Assembly: GCA_026936335.1 (NCBI GenBank)
Contig: JAPMXV010000023.1
Location: 1 to 64,000 of the forward strand
Length of the DNA stretch: 64,000 nucleotides
Direction of reading: 5' to 3'
DNA from: Mantamonas sphyraenae
Taxonomy: Eukaryota > CRuMs > Mantamonadidae
Part shown: one piece after another, positions 33,708 to 43,915 of the stretch
Position numbering within the stretch: the first letter of the stretch is position 1
Layout: each line of letters opens with the position of its first letter
Notes under the pieces: model-generated
Seen by the model: the letters and a program-made list of their open reading frames with translations, nothing else
Databases searched by the model: none
What the model was told of the DNA's origin: nothing
Position numbers and translations under genes: made by a program

Positions 33708-35687
33708 ATGAGCCTGGTGCAATTGTTGGAGCAGCAGGACACAGAAGCACTATTGGCGTTGGCAGAGGCAGACACAGACACGGATTGGGAAACCACAGTG
33801 GCGTTGCATGGGGACGAGCTGGCGGCAGTTCACGTGGCAGCAAAGGCCGGCGACCTGTCCTTGTGGAGGGCGCTGGTGACACAAGCAGGCGTGGATGCCA
33901 ATCAACGCACAGGCATCCACCGTCTCACGCCACTCCACTACTTTGGTCTGCAAACGGGCATGCTGGGGCGCGTGTTTGCGGACGCCCAGGAACGCGCCCT
34001 TGCGCTGGACTTGCACGCCGCCAACGACCTCGGCATCACCGTGTTGCACGCCATTGCGGCACGGGGCGACGTGGAAGCATTGGAGGCACTCATTGCGTAC
34101 AGTGAGGCAATGGGTGTGCAAGCAGATGTGGAGCACACAGACGTGGACGGGAAAACGGCGCTCGTGGACGCGGCCATGAACAAGCAGTACGCAGTGGCAA
34201 TGGCGCTGGTGGAACAGATGGGTGCGAATGTGAATGCCAGCGATGGAATCCTGCACAAGAGTGTGCTGCACCTGTGTTGCGTGGAGGCAGACGGAAAGGA
34301 ATTGGCCGAATTTCTCGTGGCCCATGGGGCTGAAGTGGAGGCTGAGGACAGCAGCCAACGCACGCCATTGCATTACACAGCCATTGAGGGCCTTGTGGAC
34401 ACAGCTCGTGTGCTGTTGGACACGGGGGCGGTGTCGCTGGGGCGAGCGGAACACGACGGCTTCACGGTGTTGCACTACGCGTCGATCAATGGCCACCGCG
34501 CATACGTGGACATGATTCTGCAGGAAAACGTACGTGTGGATGTCGCACGCAGGGTGCGTGTGAATGCAGGTGAGCAGTACGGACGTACGGTGCTGCACTT
34601 TGCGGTGGCCAAGCAGGATGGGCAGGCGTGTGCTCAATGGTTGGACACCCTGGAACAGGACTACGGGGCAGAGGAGAACCGAATCGACGTGAACGCAGCA
34701 GACACAAATGGGCGAACGGCAGTGCAGATGGCCACCATGTTGGGAGCACTGGAGTTGGTCAAGCAGCTTGTCGAGGTGGGCCACGCAGACACACGGATGT
34801 GTGTGCACCTTGCAGCCAGACAGGGACACGCACACGTGCTACGCTACCTGTTGGAGGACAAAGGCGAGCAACACACAGGCGAGACGGAGAAGGAGGACGA
34901 TGACGGACGAACGCCGCTACTGGCTGCACTGAAGCAAGGTCACGTCGAGTGTGCACGTGTGTTGTTGGACGCAGGAAGCAGTGCAGAGGGCACAGGCAAC
35001 GATGGACAGGGGGCGTTTGCATTGGCGTGTGGCAGCGGCAGTGTGGAGTGTGTGGAACTGCTCCACTCGCGTGGCCTCGTGGACGTGTTTGCAGAGTCAT
35101 CCTCGGGCATGACTGCCATGCACTATGCAGCCACGGGCTCGGGCGACGTGGTGGCCATGTTGGTGGACATGGGATTGCCCGCACATGCGGTGGCCGAAGG
35201 CTTGAACGGAGCCACGCCCTTGCATCTGGCCGCCATGATGGGCAATGCGGACACGGTGCAGGCCCTGCTGGACTACGATGCCAAACACGACGCACAAGAC
35301 GCCGCACAGCGTGTGCCATTGCACTACGCGAGCGCAAGCACAGTGCAGGTGTTGCTCAACGTCATGGACGATACCAACCACAGCGATGCGTTTGGACTCA
35401 CGCCGTTGCATGTGGCTGCCATGTATGGCAAAATCGACGTTGTCAGAGCCTTGCTTGCCCATGGGGCCGATCGAGAGTTGCAGGACGACACCGGAACCAC
35501 TGCCCTGGGACACGCCCAATCTGGAGGCCACACTCGGGTCGTCGCCCTGTTGCAGACAGACACGCAAGACAATGATGTGGCCGGGTCCCAGACACCAGGC
35601 TCTGCATTGGAATGGTTGTTGTCGCAACCCTCCGGCACGGAAGGAGGGACATCCTCCTCTTCTTCCTCCTCCAAACAAGAAGAATGA
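33708..35687 (+). CDS. Ankyrin-repeat protein
   Basis: This is an intron-less gene of 659 residues made almost entirely of ankyrin repeats, with about 15 recognisable units of the form DxxGxTPLHxAAxxGxxxxVxxLL. Examples are RTPLHYTAIEGLVDTARVLL, ATPLHLAAMMGNADTVQALL and LTPLHVAAMYGKIDVVRALL. It ends in a short poly-Ser segment and a charged KQEE terminus. Ankyrin stacks bind protein partners, and no catalytic domain is attached, so the specific role cannot be told. It follows GRWD1 by 58 bases in the same direction and converges with the LRR gene downstream (28 bases between stops). Confidence 0.88.
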   Translation: MSLVQLLEQQDTEALLALAEADTDTDWETTVALHGDELAAVHVAAKAGDLSLWRALVTQAGVDANQRTGIHRLTPLHYFGLQTGMLGRVFADAQERALALDLHAANDLGITVLHAIAARGDVEALEALIAYSEAMGVQADVEHTDVDGKTALVDAAMNKQYAVAMALVEQMGANVNASDGILHKSVLHLCCVEADGKELAEFLVAHGAEVEAEDSSQRTPLHYTAIEGLVDTARVLLDTGAVSLGRAEHDGFTVLHYASINGHRAYVDMILQENVRVDVARRVRVNAGEQYGRTVLHFAVAKQDGQACAQWLDTLEQDYGAEENRIDVNAADTNGRTAVQMATMLGALELVKQLVEVGHADTRMCVHLAARQGHAHVLRYLLEDKGEQHTGETEKEDDDGRTPLLAALKQGHVECARVLLDAGSSAEGTGNDGQGAFALACGSGSVECVELLHSRGLVDVFAESSSGMTAMHYAATGSGDVVAMLVDMGLPAHAVAEGLNGATPLHLAAMMGNADTVQALLDYDAKHDAQDAAQRVPLHYASASTVQVLLNVMDDTNHSDAFGLTPLHVAAMYGKIDVVRALLAHGADRELQDDTGTTALGHAQSGGHTRVVALLQTDTQDNDVAGSQTPGSALEWLLSQPSGTEGGTSSSSSSSKQEE

Positions 35688-35715
35688 ACAGCAACATGAC
35701 ACATGACACATGGAC

Positions 35716-36498
35716 TCAAAAGAACTTGTACTTGCCTGTGCGCATGACAATGCGCATGGACTCGGAAAACTGCTGGACCTCTGTGCCGGGCTCATTGGAG
35801 CTGGGCTCAAAGGCGCTGAGAAACTCCTGGTCAAAGGTGCTGCTCCAGGTGATGTCAACGGTGGTGAGCAAGGGACACGCAGAGGCGAGTTCGTCAAACA
35901 GGTCCTGGTCGAGCTCGGAGCAGCTGAAGAGCACGAGAGACTCGAGTGTGGAGGCCAGCGAGGTGGCCAGTTCAATGACAATGGTGTTGCTGAGGTCCTT
36001 GAAACCCGAAATGGTCAGGTGGCGCAACTTCTTGGCCTGTTCGGCCAGGTTGATCAGGGCAATGCCCTTGGTTTGGGCGTTGCCCGACAACAGCACCGTC
36101 TCCAGATTGGTAAACGTGTTGGCCAGCGACGTCAGCGACATCGTGTTGGTGCCCATCACACCACGCACATCCAAGTGGCGCAGACTCTCTGCCAGGGTGC
36201 CATTGTTGAAGCGCAGCAGGGCACCCAGCTCAAAGTGGGCGCAGTTGCGCACACTCAGGTGTTCCAGCTGCTTCGAGGCGGCGCTCTCAAACTCGGAGCC
36301 CTTGACCCACTCATTGGTGTCAATTTCCAGCTCACGCAGCTCAGGCAGCTGCGTCAGCACCTGCTGCAGCGCCTCTGTGTCCACCCGCGGTCCTGGCGAG
36401 TTGAAGTGCAGCACCTGCAGACCCTTGCTCAGCTTCTCCGTCTCGGCAATGTTTACCAGCGAGATGGATGTCAGCTTGGCACAGTGCGACAGGTTCAG

Positions 36499-36535
<37 letters not shown>

Positions 36536-37145
36536 AATCGCTTGGGTACCGCTCACTCGCCGCTGCTGCCGCGTGTGCGTTGCGAGGGCGTTTTTCCACC
36601 GTCCCACATTTGCCGCAGTCACGTGCGCAGCCATGCAGGCCAGCCACAGCAACGTGCAACGTGCCATTGTGCCACAGCCTGTGTGTGGGGCAACCCCGTG
36701 TGTCGAAAACGACACCAGCGTTGGGCAAACGTACGTAATTGAGGGGCGGATCCAGGTCGCACAGGAGGGAAATGGAGGCGTTGCTAATCTTGTAGCAGCC
36801 GTTGAGGTTGAGGGAAGTAAGCACAAAGGGACCCTTTTCGGCCTGCTCCTGCTCCGACGACTGATCACCCTCGGCCTCCGTCTCTGCCTCCTCGCTCATG
36901 GCCAGGAACTGCAGCAGGGCTTCGAGGAAGCCGTCTGTGGCCAGCTTTGCCACGTGTGTCAAGTCGACCGTCACTGCGTATCCGCCGAGTTCCTTGTCTT
37001 GCTCGTCGGCCACGTGGACCACATTGTGTGCAGGGTGCTCCGAGTTATCCTCCACCTGCTGCCCAATGTACGGAAACTCCGTCTTGACGCACTGCAAGCA
37101 CAGCTCGGGCAACATGGGCGGCTCCTGCGCCACGCACAAGGACAT
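35716..37145 (-). CDS. Leucine-rich-repeat protein, Rad7/AMN1-like
   Basis: The minimal model is complement(join(35716..36498, 36735..37145)), 397 residues. Exon 1 runs from an ATG at 37145 to a GTACGT donor after DLDPPLNY. The acceptor is the end of a CA tract (CACACAG), continuing LNLSHCAKLTSISL in phase 0, which completes one LRR across the splice. The N-terminal block PELCLQCVKTEF with a following helical region resembles the pre-LRR segment of Rad7-like proteins; F-box/AMN1-type LRRs are the alternative. Such LRRs often serve as substrate-recognition parts of ubiquitin ligases. A GCGCAG|GAGCC acceptor-like site lies just inside the proposed start, so a further upstream exon is possible. 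Confidence 0.68.
36501..36534. repeat. TG/CA dinucleotide microsatellite in an intron
   Basis: Seventeen perfect GT units on the plus strand (CA on the sense strand of the LRR gene) form the 3' end of its intron, directly against the acceptor AG. The tract thus takes the place of a pyrimidine-rich stretch. Confidence 0.95.
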
Positions 37146-37724
37146 ACCAAGCACATGAGGGTACGCAAGTGGGGTGCACACACGTGTACGGCAGTATGCA
37201 ATGCGTGTCAGTCGAGTGTGGGACGAGGGCACTTCCACAGGGGCGTCCTTTACGCGAAGGACACTCGCCGATGCACACTCCTCACGCGCCCTTTTTGTCT
37301 GCCGCCCCACGCCACAGTCGCACACGCGGCGGACCAGGCGCAGTGGAAGCTGGGGACGGGAGATCGAAAGCAAATGCGCACGGGGATGGGTATGCATTGC
37401 GTGCAGCAGGCAAGGGGAACGCACCAGGGGGGGCTGTGTGGGGTTTTTGGGTGCTGGGAGCGGCGCCGGCAGACGCAGCAGAATACCAAAAGGTAGGCAG
37501 ACGTGAGGGAGGGCGCTTGTGGCGAGTGGGCAGGGACGTCATGAGAGAAGGTGGCCACGAGACACAGAGTGCATGTGGAGAAGAGGGTCAGGGCATGTGC
37601 GATGGCGTGTGAAGAAGGGGCGCAAAAGGCAGAGACGGGTAGGGAGGGCTCGGCCGAGTCGGGGATTTCCAAGCTGACGCGGCTGGTTGGCACGCGCCGC
37701 ACGGGAGCAGGGGACACACAGAGC
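37146..37724. other. Region between the Rad7-like LRR gene and the calmodulin-like gene
   Basis: Gene starts diverge here across 579 bases. Open frames in both directions are short and of unnatural composition, and I recognise no domain. The region should contain both promoters and possibly a short 5' exon for either gene (there is an ACACACAG acceptor-like site just before the calmodulin-like ATG). Confidence 0.4.
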
Positions 37725-38186
37725 ATGAGCGCGGAGGAGTATCTGCAACAAGCAACGGAAACGCAGCTGCAGGAGTACAAGCTGGCGTTTGACCAGTTCG
37801 ACACAGACGGCAGTGGAGCGATTTCTGCGGACGAAATCACACAGTTGCTGCGCTCGCTGGGTCTGCGAGTGCTCCCGCAGGACGTCAAGAAGTTTATGGA
37901 CGAGGTGGACGAGGACAAGAGTGGCGAAATCGAGTTTCCCGAGTTTGTCAAGATGATGGTCACCAAGATCAACGATGCGCCGCCCGAACAAAAGGTCGAC
38001 GAAGCCTGGGCTGTCCTCGACGCCGACGGCAGCGGATTCATCTCCACGTCCGAACTGCGTGGCGTCATCGAATCCCTGGGCGAGAGCATCACTCAAGAGG
38101 AGGTGGATCTGCTCATGGCCCAGGCCGATCGCGACGGAGACGGCCAGATGGACAAGGAGGAGTTTGCCAAGTTTGTCCTCTCGTGA
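37725..38186 (+). CDS. Calmodulin-like four-EF-hand calcium sensor
   Basis: From ATG at 37725 this encodes 153 residues, close to calmodulin or troponin C. Four complete EF-hand loops are visible: DTDGSGAISADE, DEDKSGEIEFPE, DADGSGFISTSE and DRDGDGQMDKEE, each with acidic or oxygen ligands at positions 1, 3, 5 and 12. The short N-terminal helix MSAEEYLQQATETQLQEYKL and the central linker fit the calmodulin fold, but sequence between loops differs enough that it is a paralogue rather than canonical calmodulin. A longer open frame upstream is Arg-rich and not typical of the family, so the internal ATG is preferred. Confidence 0.9.
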   Translation: MSAEEYLQQATETQLQEYKLAFDQFDTDGSGAISADEITQLLRSLGLRVLPQDVKKFMDEVDEDKSGEIEFPEFVKMMVTKINDAPPEQKVDEAWAVLDADGSGFISTSELRGVIESLGESITQEEVDLLMAQADRDGDGQMDKEEFAKFVLS

Positions 38187-38323
38187 TGGTCCCTCCTGTC
38201 CAAACAGCCTCAAACATCCAACCATACCATACCATCACCCACACCCGCCCGCATTCCATTGCATCATTTGCACCACCTTTTCATGAACAAACCGGGATTG
38301 TCGTTTTCATTGGAATTTGCAGC

Positions 38324-39169
38324 TCAGTGTTGCACCACAAACAGGATGTTGCCACCCGTGCTGATCTGCTTGATGCGGTTCAGATGACGCAACACCTGCA
38401 GACAGTAACGGCCGGTGGAGTCCATCTTCATGTGGCTGCACTTGTTCTTCTTAAAGTCGTCCTGGGCGAAAAAGTGGGTGCCCTCAACCTCGGACGTCTC
38501 TTGCTCGTGGTACTCCTTGTACCTGCGCAGCTGGTCGTTGGTGAGCCGGTTGAAATGCGTCGTCATCACCGAGTAGCGTGCCTTGATGATGCTGTTCAGA
38601 TCCTCCACGGCGTTGTTCAGCTTCTGCAAGTTCAGGCGTCCACGCATGTGCGAAGGCACACTTTCCAGCTCCTTTTTGGTGACCTTGCGGATGGATGCCA
38701 GTCCATCCTCCACCAGCCACGGCTGCGGTGCCATGTCTTCGCTGTCGTTGCCTGCATAGGCCCCCGAGCTGCCGCTGCCGCCGCTGTTCTCGGTCGTCTC
38801 TTCGTACTGCGCCTCTTCGGCCGACATGGACGAGGCATACGAGGAGGAAGAGGCACTGCGTTTGTGCTTGCGCTGCTGCTTGCCGCTCTTCTTCTTCTTG
38901 CTCTTGCCCTTCTTCTTGGCGCCGTCCTCCTCGGCTTGGGACTGCTCCTGCTCCTGCTCGGTCATCTGGATAAACTCGGCAGGGAGCTGGCTGTGCACCA
39001 TTTGAATGTACTCGTGCTGCTGCTCCATGATGCCACCCAGCTCGTTGGCTGCGTGCACACAGGCCAGCTCCGAGTCAAGGTGTGCGTTGATTGTGCTCAG
39101 CATCGACTCGATGTCTGTCAGCTGGCCATTCATCTGGGCCAGCACCTGTTCCCATGTGTCGCGGTCCAT
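38324..39169 (-). CDS. SKA1: Spindle and kinetochore-associated protein 1 (SKA1)
   Basis: A single exon encodes 281 residues. The N-terminal helix (MDRDTWEQVLAQMNGQLTDI) corresponds to the coiled-coil that joins Ska2 and Ska3. A Lys/Ser-rich linker follows, then the microtubule-binding winged-helix domain with family-typical blocks SVPSHMRGRLN, NNAVEDLNSIIKARY, EGTHFFAQDD and LQVLRHLNRIKQISTGG. Human SKA1 is 255 residues with the same order. The Ska complex couples kinetochores to depolymerising microtubules. Its presence implies a Ska-type rather than Dam1-type coupler. Convergent with the calmodulin-like gene. Confidence 0.88.
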   Translation of the reverse strand: MDRDTWEQVLAQMNGQLTDIESMLSTINAHLDSELACVHAANELGGIMEQQHEYIQMVHSQLPAEFIQMTEQEQEQSQAEEDGAKKKGKSKKKKSGKQQRKHKRSASSSSYASSMSAEEAQYEETTENSGGSGSSGAYAGNDSEDMAPQPWLVEDGLASIRKVTKKELESVPSHMRGRLNLQKLNNAVEDLNSIIKARYSVMTTHFNRLTNDQLRRYKEYHEQETSEVEGTHFFAQDDFKKNKCSHMKMDSTGRYCLQVLRHLNRIKQISTGGNILFVVQH

Positions 39170-39226
39170 GCTCGCTGTGTGTTTCGTGTGCGTGTGAGTG
39201 TTGGACAGGAAGGGGAAGCGCAGGTG

Positions 39227-39409
39227 TCAATGTCCGCGAGTTTGAACAAGAGCCGTTGCGGATTTGCTCCAACTTTTGCGCGCGCTCCACACTCTCGGCC
39301 ACCTACAGGCATCGCGAAGAGGAACCAGGGCTTGCAGAGTGGATGTCTGCGTAGAAAAGCCACTCATCATGCCGCGGTAGGCGGTATCGAGGGCAATGGA
39401 AGTGTCCAT
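39227..39409 (-). CDS. Small open frame or 5' exon of unknown function
   Basis: An ATG at 39409 opens a 60-residue frame starting MDTSIALDTAYRGMMSGF. Composition looks natural for about 36 residues, to DACR, then becomes Arg/Trp-rich. A TGTAG|GTGG junction near 39302 could be an exon boundary. It lies directly upstream of SKA1 on the same strand but is not in phase with it. I recognise no family, so it could be a microprotein, a 5' exon, or chance. Confidence 0.25.
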   Translation of the reverse strand: MDTSIALDTAYRGMMSGFSTQTSTLQALVPLRDACRWPRVWSARKSWSKSATALVQTRGH

Positions 39410-39465
39410 GGGTGTGTGTGGTTGGTGTTTGTTGGGCGGGGGTGTGTGGTGTTGTCGGGCAGGCG

Positions 39466-39654
39466 TCAGACCTGGATGAACACGGGATACACTACGTAGT
39501 TGTAGAGAAAGCGTAGAATGCGTGCAAAGAGGCACACAGTAGAGGCGGTGAGACAAAGGTAGTCGCGCAGACGAAGTAGAAGTGCGACGAGGGAAAAGAG
39601 ACGAAAGGCAAGGGAAACGGTGGAAGTGCTGCTGCTGATGAGGCTCAATTGCAT
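39466..39654 (-). CDS. Small hydrophobic open frame, possible microprotein
   Basis: An ATG at 39654 gives 62 residues, rich in Leu, Phe and Val, with two hydrophobic stretches (SLAFRLFSLVALLL and FLYNYVVYPVFI) separated by Arg-containing turns. It could be a small two-pass membrane protein and is divergent from the TTLL gene over 73 bases. No family is recognised and no splice or conservation evidence is available, so it is only a candidate. Confidence 0.28.
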   Translation of the reverse strand: MQLSLISSSTSTVSLAFRLFSLVALLLRLRDYLCLTASTVCLFARILRFLYNYVVYPVFIQV

Positions 39655-39727
39655 GCAAAGGTCTCTTCTGGGAATGGTGTGCGTATGCCGGTCGGGTGGT
39701 TGGAACTGAACAACGGCAGGACCTGGG

Positions 39728-39918
39728 ATGCACTCTTGGCCACCCCGGCGCAGGTTCCGCCAACAACACCCACTTCGGCCTCCCATGTCGCACGCAGCGG
39801 TAGACGAGGCCGAAGAGGCGCTGGACACCCTGCGCATGGCCATGCGAATGGCCATGGAGCTGGTGGAGGAGGACAGCAGAGCCCGGCGGTACGAGGAGGA
39901 CGAAGGAAGGGGCTCCTA

Positions 39919-39949
<31 letters not shown>

Positions 39950-42900
39950 TACTATGAGTATGAGGACGACGAGGAAGAAGACGACGACGAGGAAGATGAC
40001 CACGGCCACGAGAGTGACAGCAGCTCGGGTGAGGAGGCAGACACGTACAGCCTGGATCCGTTGAGCAACGCCGCATTGGGCAATCTGCTGCTGATGAACG
40101 CAAAGGTGCTGCGGCAGACTGGCGAATACTTCCAAGTCAACAGCGACGGGTTTGGCAGCGGCGTACGATCCGCTAGCAGTGGGGGGCGTGTACAGAGTGG
40201 CCAGAGCAGCTCGGCGGCAGTGATGGCCCAAGCCAGGAATCTGCTGCCGCCGCCATCGCCAGCCAGCAGCAGCAACACGGCAACAACCGGCGGTTCCACG
40301 AGCCGCAAGGCTGCAAAGAAGAAGAAACGCACCACGGGAGTCAAGAGCCGAAGCAAAAAGACTTCTGCAAGCATCAAGGTCAATCTGACGTACTGCAAGT
40401 ACCCGCTGTGTGAGTTTTTGGGGGGCGAACGCGGGAGCCGTTTTTGGGAGATGGCGCGACGGAGAAAGACGGGCTGCAGGCGTGCGAGGGGAGACTGACA
40501 CGGCACAACCACACTGCGTACCGCCGCGTACATACGCACATGTACAGTGCGGCAATGTTTGCAGGACATGGGATGGGAGGAATGGAACGAAAACGAGGAC
40601 GACAGCGAATGGAACTTGCTGTGGACGGACACCAGCGTTGCAGCTGAACGGCTGATGGATCTGCTGCCCTACCAAAAGATCAACCACTTCCCAGGCATGA
40701 TCCAGATCTGTCGCAAGGCCAAGCTTGCACGCAACCTGCGGCGCATCGCAGCGCGGAATCCGCAGGAGTTCCGCTTTTTCCCCAAAACGTGGATCCTGCC
40801 CGAGGAGGAGGCGGCGTTCCGTGCGGTGCTGCGCAAACGCAAAAAGCGCACGTTCATTATGAAGCCCAACAGCGGCTGCCAGGGCAAGGGTATCTATCTG
40901 GTGCAGGAGGCTGGCGACCTGGGGGTCATTGAGGACGGGGACGTGTGGGTGGCCCAGCAGTACCTGAGCAAACCCTTCCTGATTGACGGCCTCAAGTTTG
41001 ACCTGCGTTTGTATGTGCTTGTGGTGTCGTGTGACCCCATGCGCATGTATATGTTCCGGGACGGATTGGCACGGTTTGCCACGGAGGAGTACGTGGCGCC
41101 GAGCTCGTCCAATCTGGATGAGGCGTGCATGCATCTGACCAATTATGCCATCAACAAACACAACGCCAACTACGAGTACAACCAGGACTCGCGCAAGACG
41201 GACCGCGGCTCGAAGCGGTCGGTGACGTGGATTACGCAGTGGTGGCACGAGCACGGCTACGATGTGAACAAGATCTGGAAGGACATTGCAGAAATGATGG
41301 TCAAGACGGTGCTGAGCATCCAACCGCAACTGAGCCACTTGTACGGCACCACCCTACCCAAGACGCACGACGAACACAGCTGCTTTGAAATCCTGGGCTT
41401 CGACGTGATGCTGGATCACAAGCTGCAGCCGTGGCTGCTGGAGGTGAACCACTCGCCGTCGTTTGGCACAGACACACCGATGGACGAGATGATCAAACGC
41501 ACGCTGGTGCGTCAGACGATGAAGCTGGTGCACCTGAGCAAGTACGATCGGCGACGGTACCGCAAGGCGGAACGGGCCCGCTTTGCGGCACGCAATCTCA
41601 ACGGAGGATCGCAAAGCATTGTGATGGCACGTGCGGCTGCGGAAGAGAACGAAAGCAAAGCAGAGGAGGAGCGTAGCAAGCGGATTGAGGCGCAGATGGA
41701 GTGGGAGGAGAAGCATCTGGGCAATTTCTCGCGGATCTACCCGTGTCGGGAAGAGGACGGGGGCGAAGTGTTTGCTGGTCTGTTGCAAGGCACGGAATCG
41801 GCACGGTTTGCACCCTCACACACGACGGCGTCGCAAGCGAGGAGAATGCACACGGCGGCGCGGTTGCAGGAGAAACAGAAGGAGCAGAAGGAGAGGCGAG
41901 CACGCATGCGCAGTGAAGTGGAGGCGAATGACAAGAAACACGCAGTCGGGGCAGGAAATGGGGGCACGGGGGCGATGTACGGGGGAAGTGTTGTGATGGA
42001 TGCCGAGACACGGCTGGCGCGATTCAAGCAGCGTGTGCAGCGTCAAAAGAGCGGAGACACGGCACGGAGCAGTAGCCATGGACAAGGACACAGAGGGAGC
42101 TATCGTTCACGTCGAGGAGGATTCCTGGGAACACGGGGAACGGAGGATGAGGAGGAAGACGAGGACGAGGACGAGGCGGAAGCAAGGAGAGAGAAGGTGC
42201 TGGCAGAGATGGATCGACTGCCGCCTGTGGATAGTTATGACGAAGACGATGACGAGGAAGAGGTGGAAGAGGTGGAGGAGAGCCGTATGATTCGTGGTGG
42301 GCGGAACGGCAAGTCGCGGGTTAGGGTGGTTGAGGGAGGGGCAGGACAGAGGGAGGAACAGGAACGATGGAGTCAGCCTACGCCTATGCAACGGGCAGGC
42401 AGCTCTGCACGATTGGTGCCTTTGCGACGAGTCAATTCGTCGTACACAGCCCCAGTGAAGGAGTACAGCTTTGCGATGCCTGCAGGCCCAAGTGCAGAGC
42501 GACGACGCAGCAGTGCTGCGAGTGCACGGCCGCGAACGATGGAAGAGAAGCAGCGTGAAAGGATGCTGCAAGCGAGGAACAGCAGCAACGGGAGCGGGAA
42601 TGGGAATGGGACCCCGCAGCTCGTGTCAAGCAGCAGATACAGACGGGAGACACTTGAGGAGGAAGGTACGGAAGTGCAGCAGGAGCTGGACGAGATGCAA
42701 CGGTCAATTGAGGACCTGTATGCTCGTGCAGAGGAGCTGCAGCGGAAGATGCACACGCAGCAACGGCGAACACGCAACAGCAGAGAGCTGCTGGGGATGA
42801 AGGAGCCTCCAAAGGCGTCCAATTCGAACAGTGGCGGCGTTGGCGGTGGTGGTGGGAGCAGTGGGAGAGTGGTGCAGGGACGAAGGACATCGACGAGCAC

Positions 42901-42973
42901 CAGCAGCAGCAGTCAGGTGCAACAGCAGAACCCGCTTGGATTTGCATTGCATATCCGCAGCTTGGGTGTGTGA
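39728..42973 (+). CDS. Tubulin tyrosine ligase-like polyglutamylase (TTLL6/13 type)
   Basis: The model is join(39728..40409, 40548..42973), about 1,035 residues. The splice (GTGAGT donor, GTACAG acceptor, phase 1) joins NLTYCKYPL to LRQCLQDMGWEEWNE, rebuilding the TTL start motif. The ATP-grasp core has NHFPGM, RFFPKTWILP, FIMKPNSGCQGKGIYLV, GLKFDLRLYVLV, HLTNYAINK and LLEVNHSPSF, all needed for ATP and tubulin-tail binding. The N-terminus has a long Asp run and a Lys-rich patch; the C-terminus is a long charged, low-complexity tail. TTLL6-type enzymes add glutamate chains to axonemal tubulin, which fits a flagellate. A second possible start is the ATG at 39785 (MSHAAVDEAEEAL). Confidence 0.9.
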
Positions 42974-42981
42974 TTGGGGAA

Positions 42982-43822
42982 TGGGCAATGAAGTGTGGCA
43001 TCCACTGTTTATGGTTGATTATGGCTGTGTCTGGGGTGGCACTTAGACGTTGCCCATGGCCTTGAGGGAGGCAATGACCGGGATGGCTGTGCCGAGGCCG
43101 ACCAGAGTCACCACACCAAAGGCCACAGAGCCCTTGGCCTTGGGACCGCTGGCAAAGGGCAGCGACTGTTACGCAGGAAGGAGTGTCCGTGGATGGGTGG
43201 GTGACAGGGATGGATGTCAGAAGAGAGAGGGAAAGAGAGAGAGAGAGAGCGCAAGGGGTGAAGGAAGCACAGACGCGCCACAGAGCGGGAGGGGAGCCGT
43301 TGGAGGAAACCGGCCTGGTGTGGACATGAGATGTGGACGGGGTATGGCATGCGCATGGGGAGTGTGGCAGACATGTGTGCTGTGTGGGTGGATGGTGGAT
43401 GAATGTGGGAAGGGTCTGTGTGCGTGTGTAGGGCCAGGGAGGCGGCGCATTCGCGGAAGGTTCTCGGGCGGGCGGGTGCGAGGCAGAGACACAGAGACGA
43501 GGGCATGGATGAAGCGAGGCGGAGGATGGTGGAGGGGATGGAAAGTGGGACGATGACAGGTGGAGGGAGGGAGGATGGGGGGAGAACGATGGTGTGGGGT
43601 GGGATTGAAGGACAGGAGGCGGAAAGCAACTCACGTCACCGGGCTGGGCGGGACCATGGGCCATGGAGCGGCGCAGGGTGCGGGAGTTGGCGGACAGAGT
43701 GTTCTTGGCCACAGCGAATGTACGAGAGCTCATGTTGGAAGAGTGGGTGTTGTTGCTTTTGGGGTGGGTGGAGAAGAGGGGATGGGTGAGGGGGCATTCA
43801 TGAGCAGGAACTGACCCAACCA
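42982..43822 (+). repeat. Left arm of a ~2 kb inverted repeat
   Basis: This arm is the reverse complement of 44181-45022 with few differences, including matching introns of exactly 469 bases. It contains the minus-strand COX7C-like gene with both flanks. The arm begins 9 bases after the TTLL stop codon. Confidence 0.93.
43043..43733 (-). CDS. Small mitochondrial inner-membrane protein, COX7C-like (copy A)
   Basis: The model is complement(join(43043..43165, 43635..43733)), 73 residues. Exon 1 (33 codons) is rich in Ser, Arg and Ala without acids until its end (MSSRTFAVAKNTLSANSRTL), like a mitochondrial presequence. Exon 2 starts SLPFASGPKAKGS and has one membrane span (VAFGVVTLVGLGTAIPVIA). 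Size, the LPF motif before the span and the short basic tail resemble cytochrome c oxidase subunit VIIc (yeast Cox8), but the match is short. Donor GTGAGT, acceptor GTAACAG, phase 0. The predicted protein appears identical to copy B on the opposite arm. Confidence 0.6.
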
Positions 43823-43897
43823 AACCATGTGGGATTGCACTTTGAAAGCAGCATAGGGTGAAGAGGGACGGAAGGCTGACGGATGAGTCTGGTGGCC

Positions 43898-43902
43898 AAA
43901 AA
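43898..43902 (-). terminator. RNA polymerase III terminator of the tRNA-Sec gene
   Basis: A run of five T on the minus strand lies 13 bases downstream of the tRNA 3' end, the usual Pol III stop signal. Confidence 0.75.
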
Positions 43903-43915
43903 GAAAGAATTCTAC

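Noticed and set aside
39227-41338. 703-residue minus-strand open frame across the TTLL gene
   Set aside because: The plus strand encodes a complete tubulin-ligase core; only the last ~60 residues of the minus frame lie outside it and are listed separately with low confidence.
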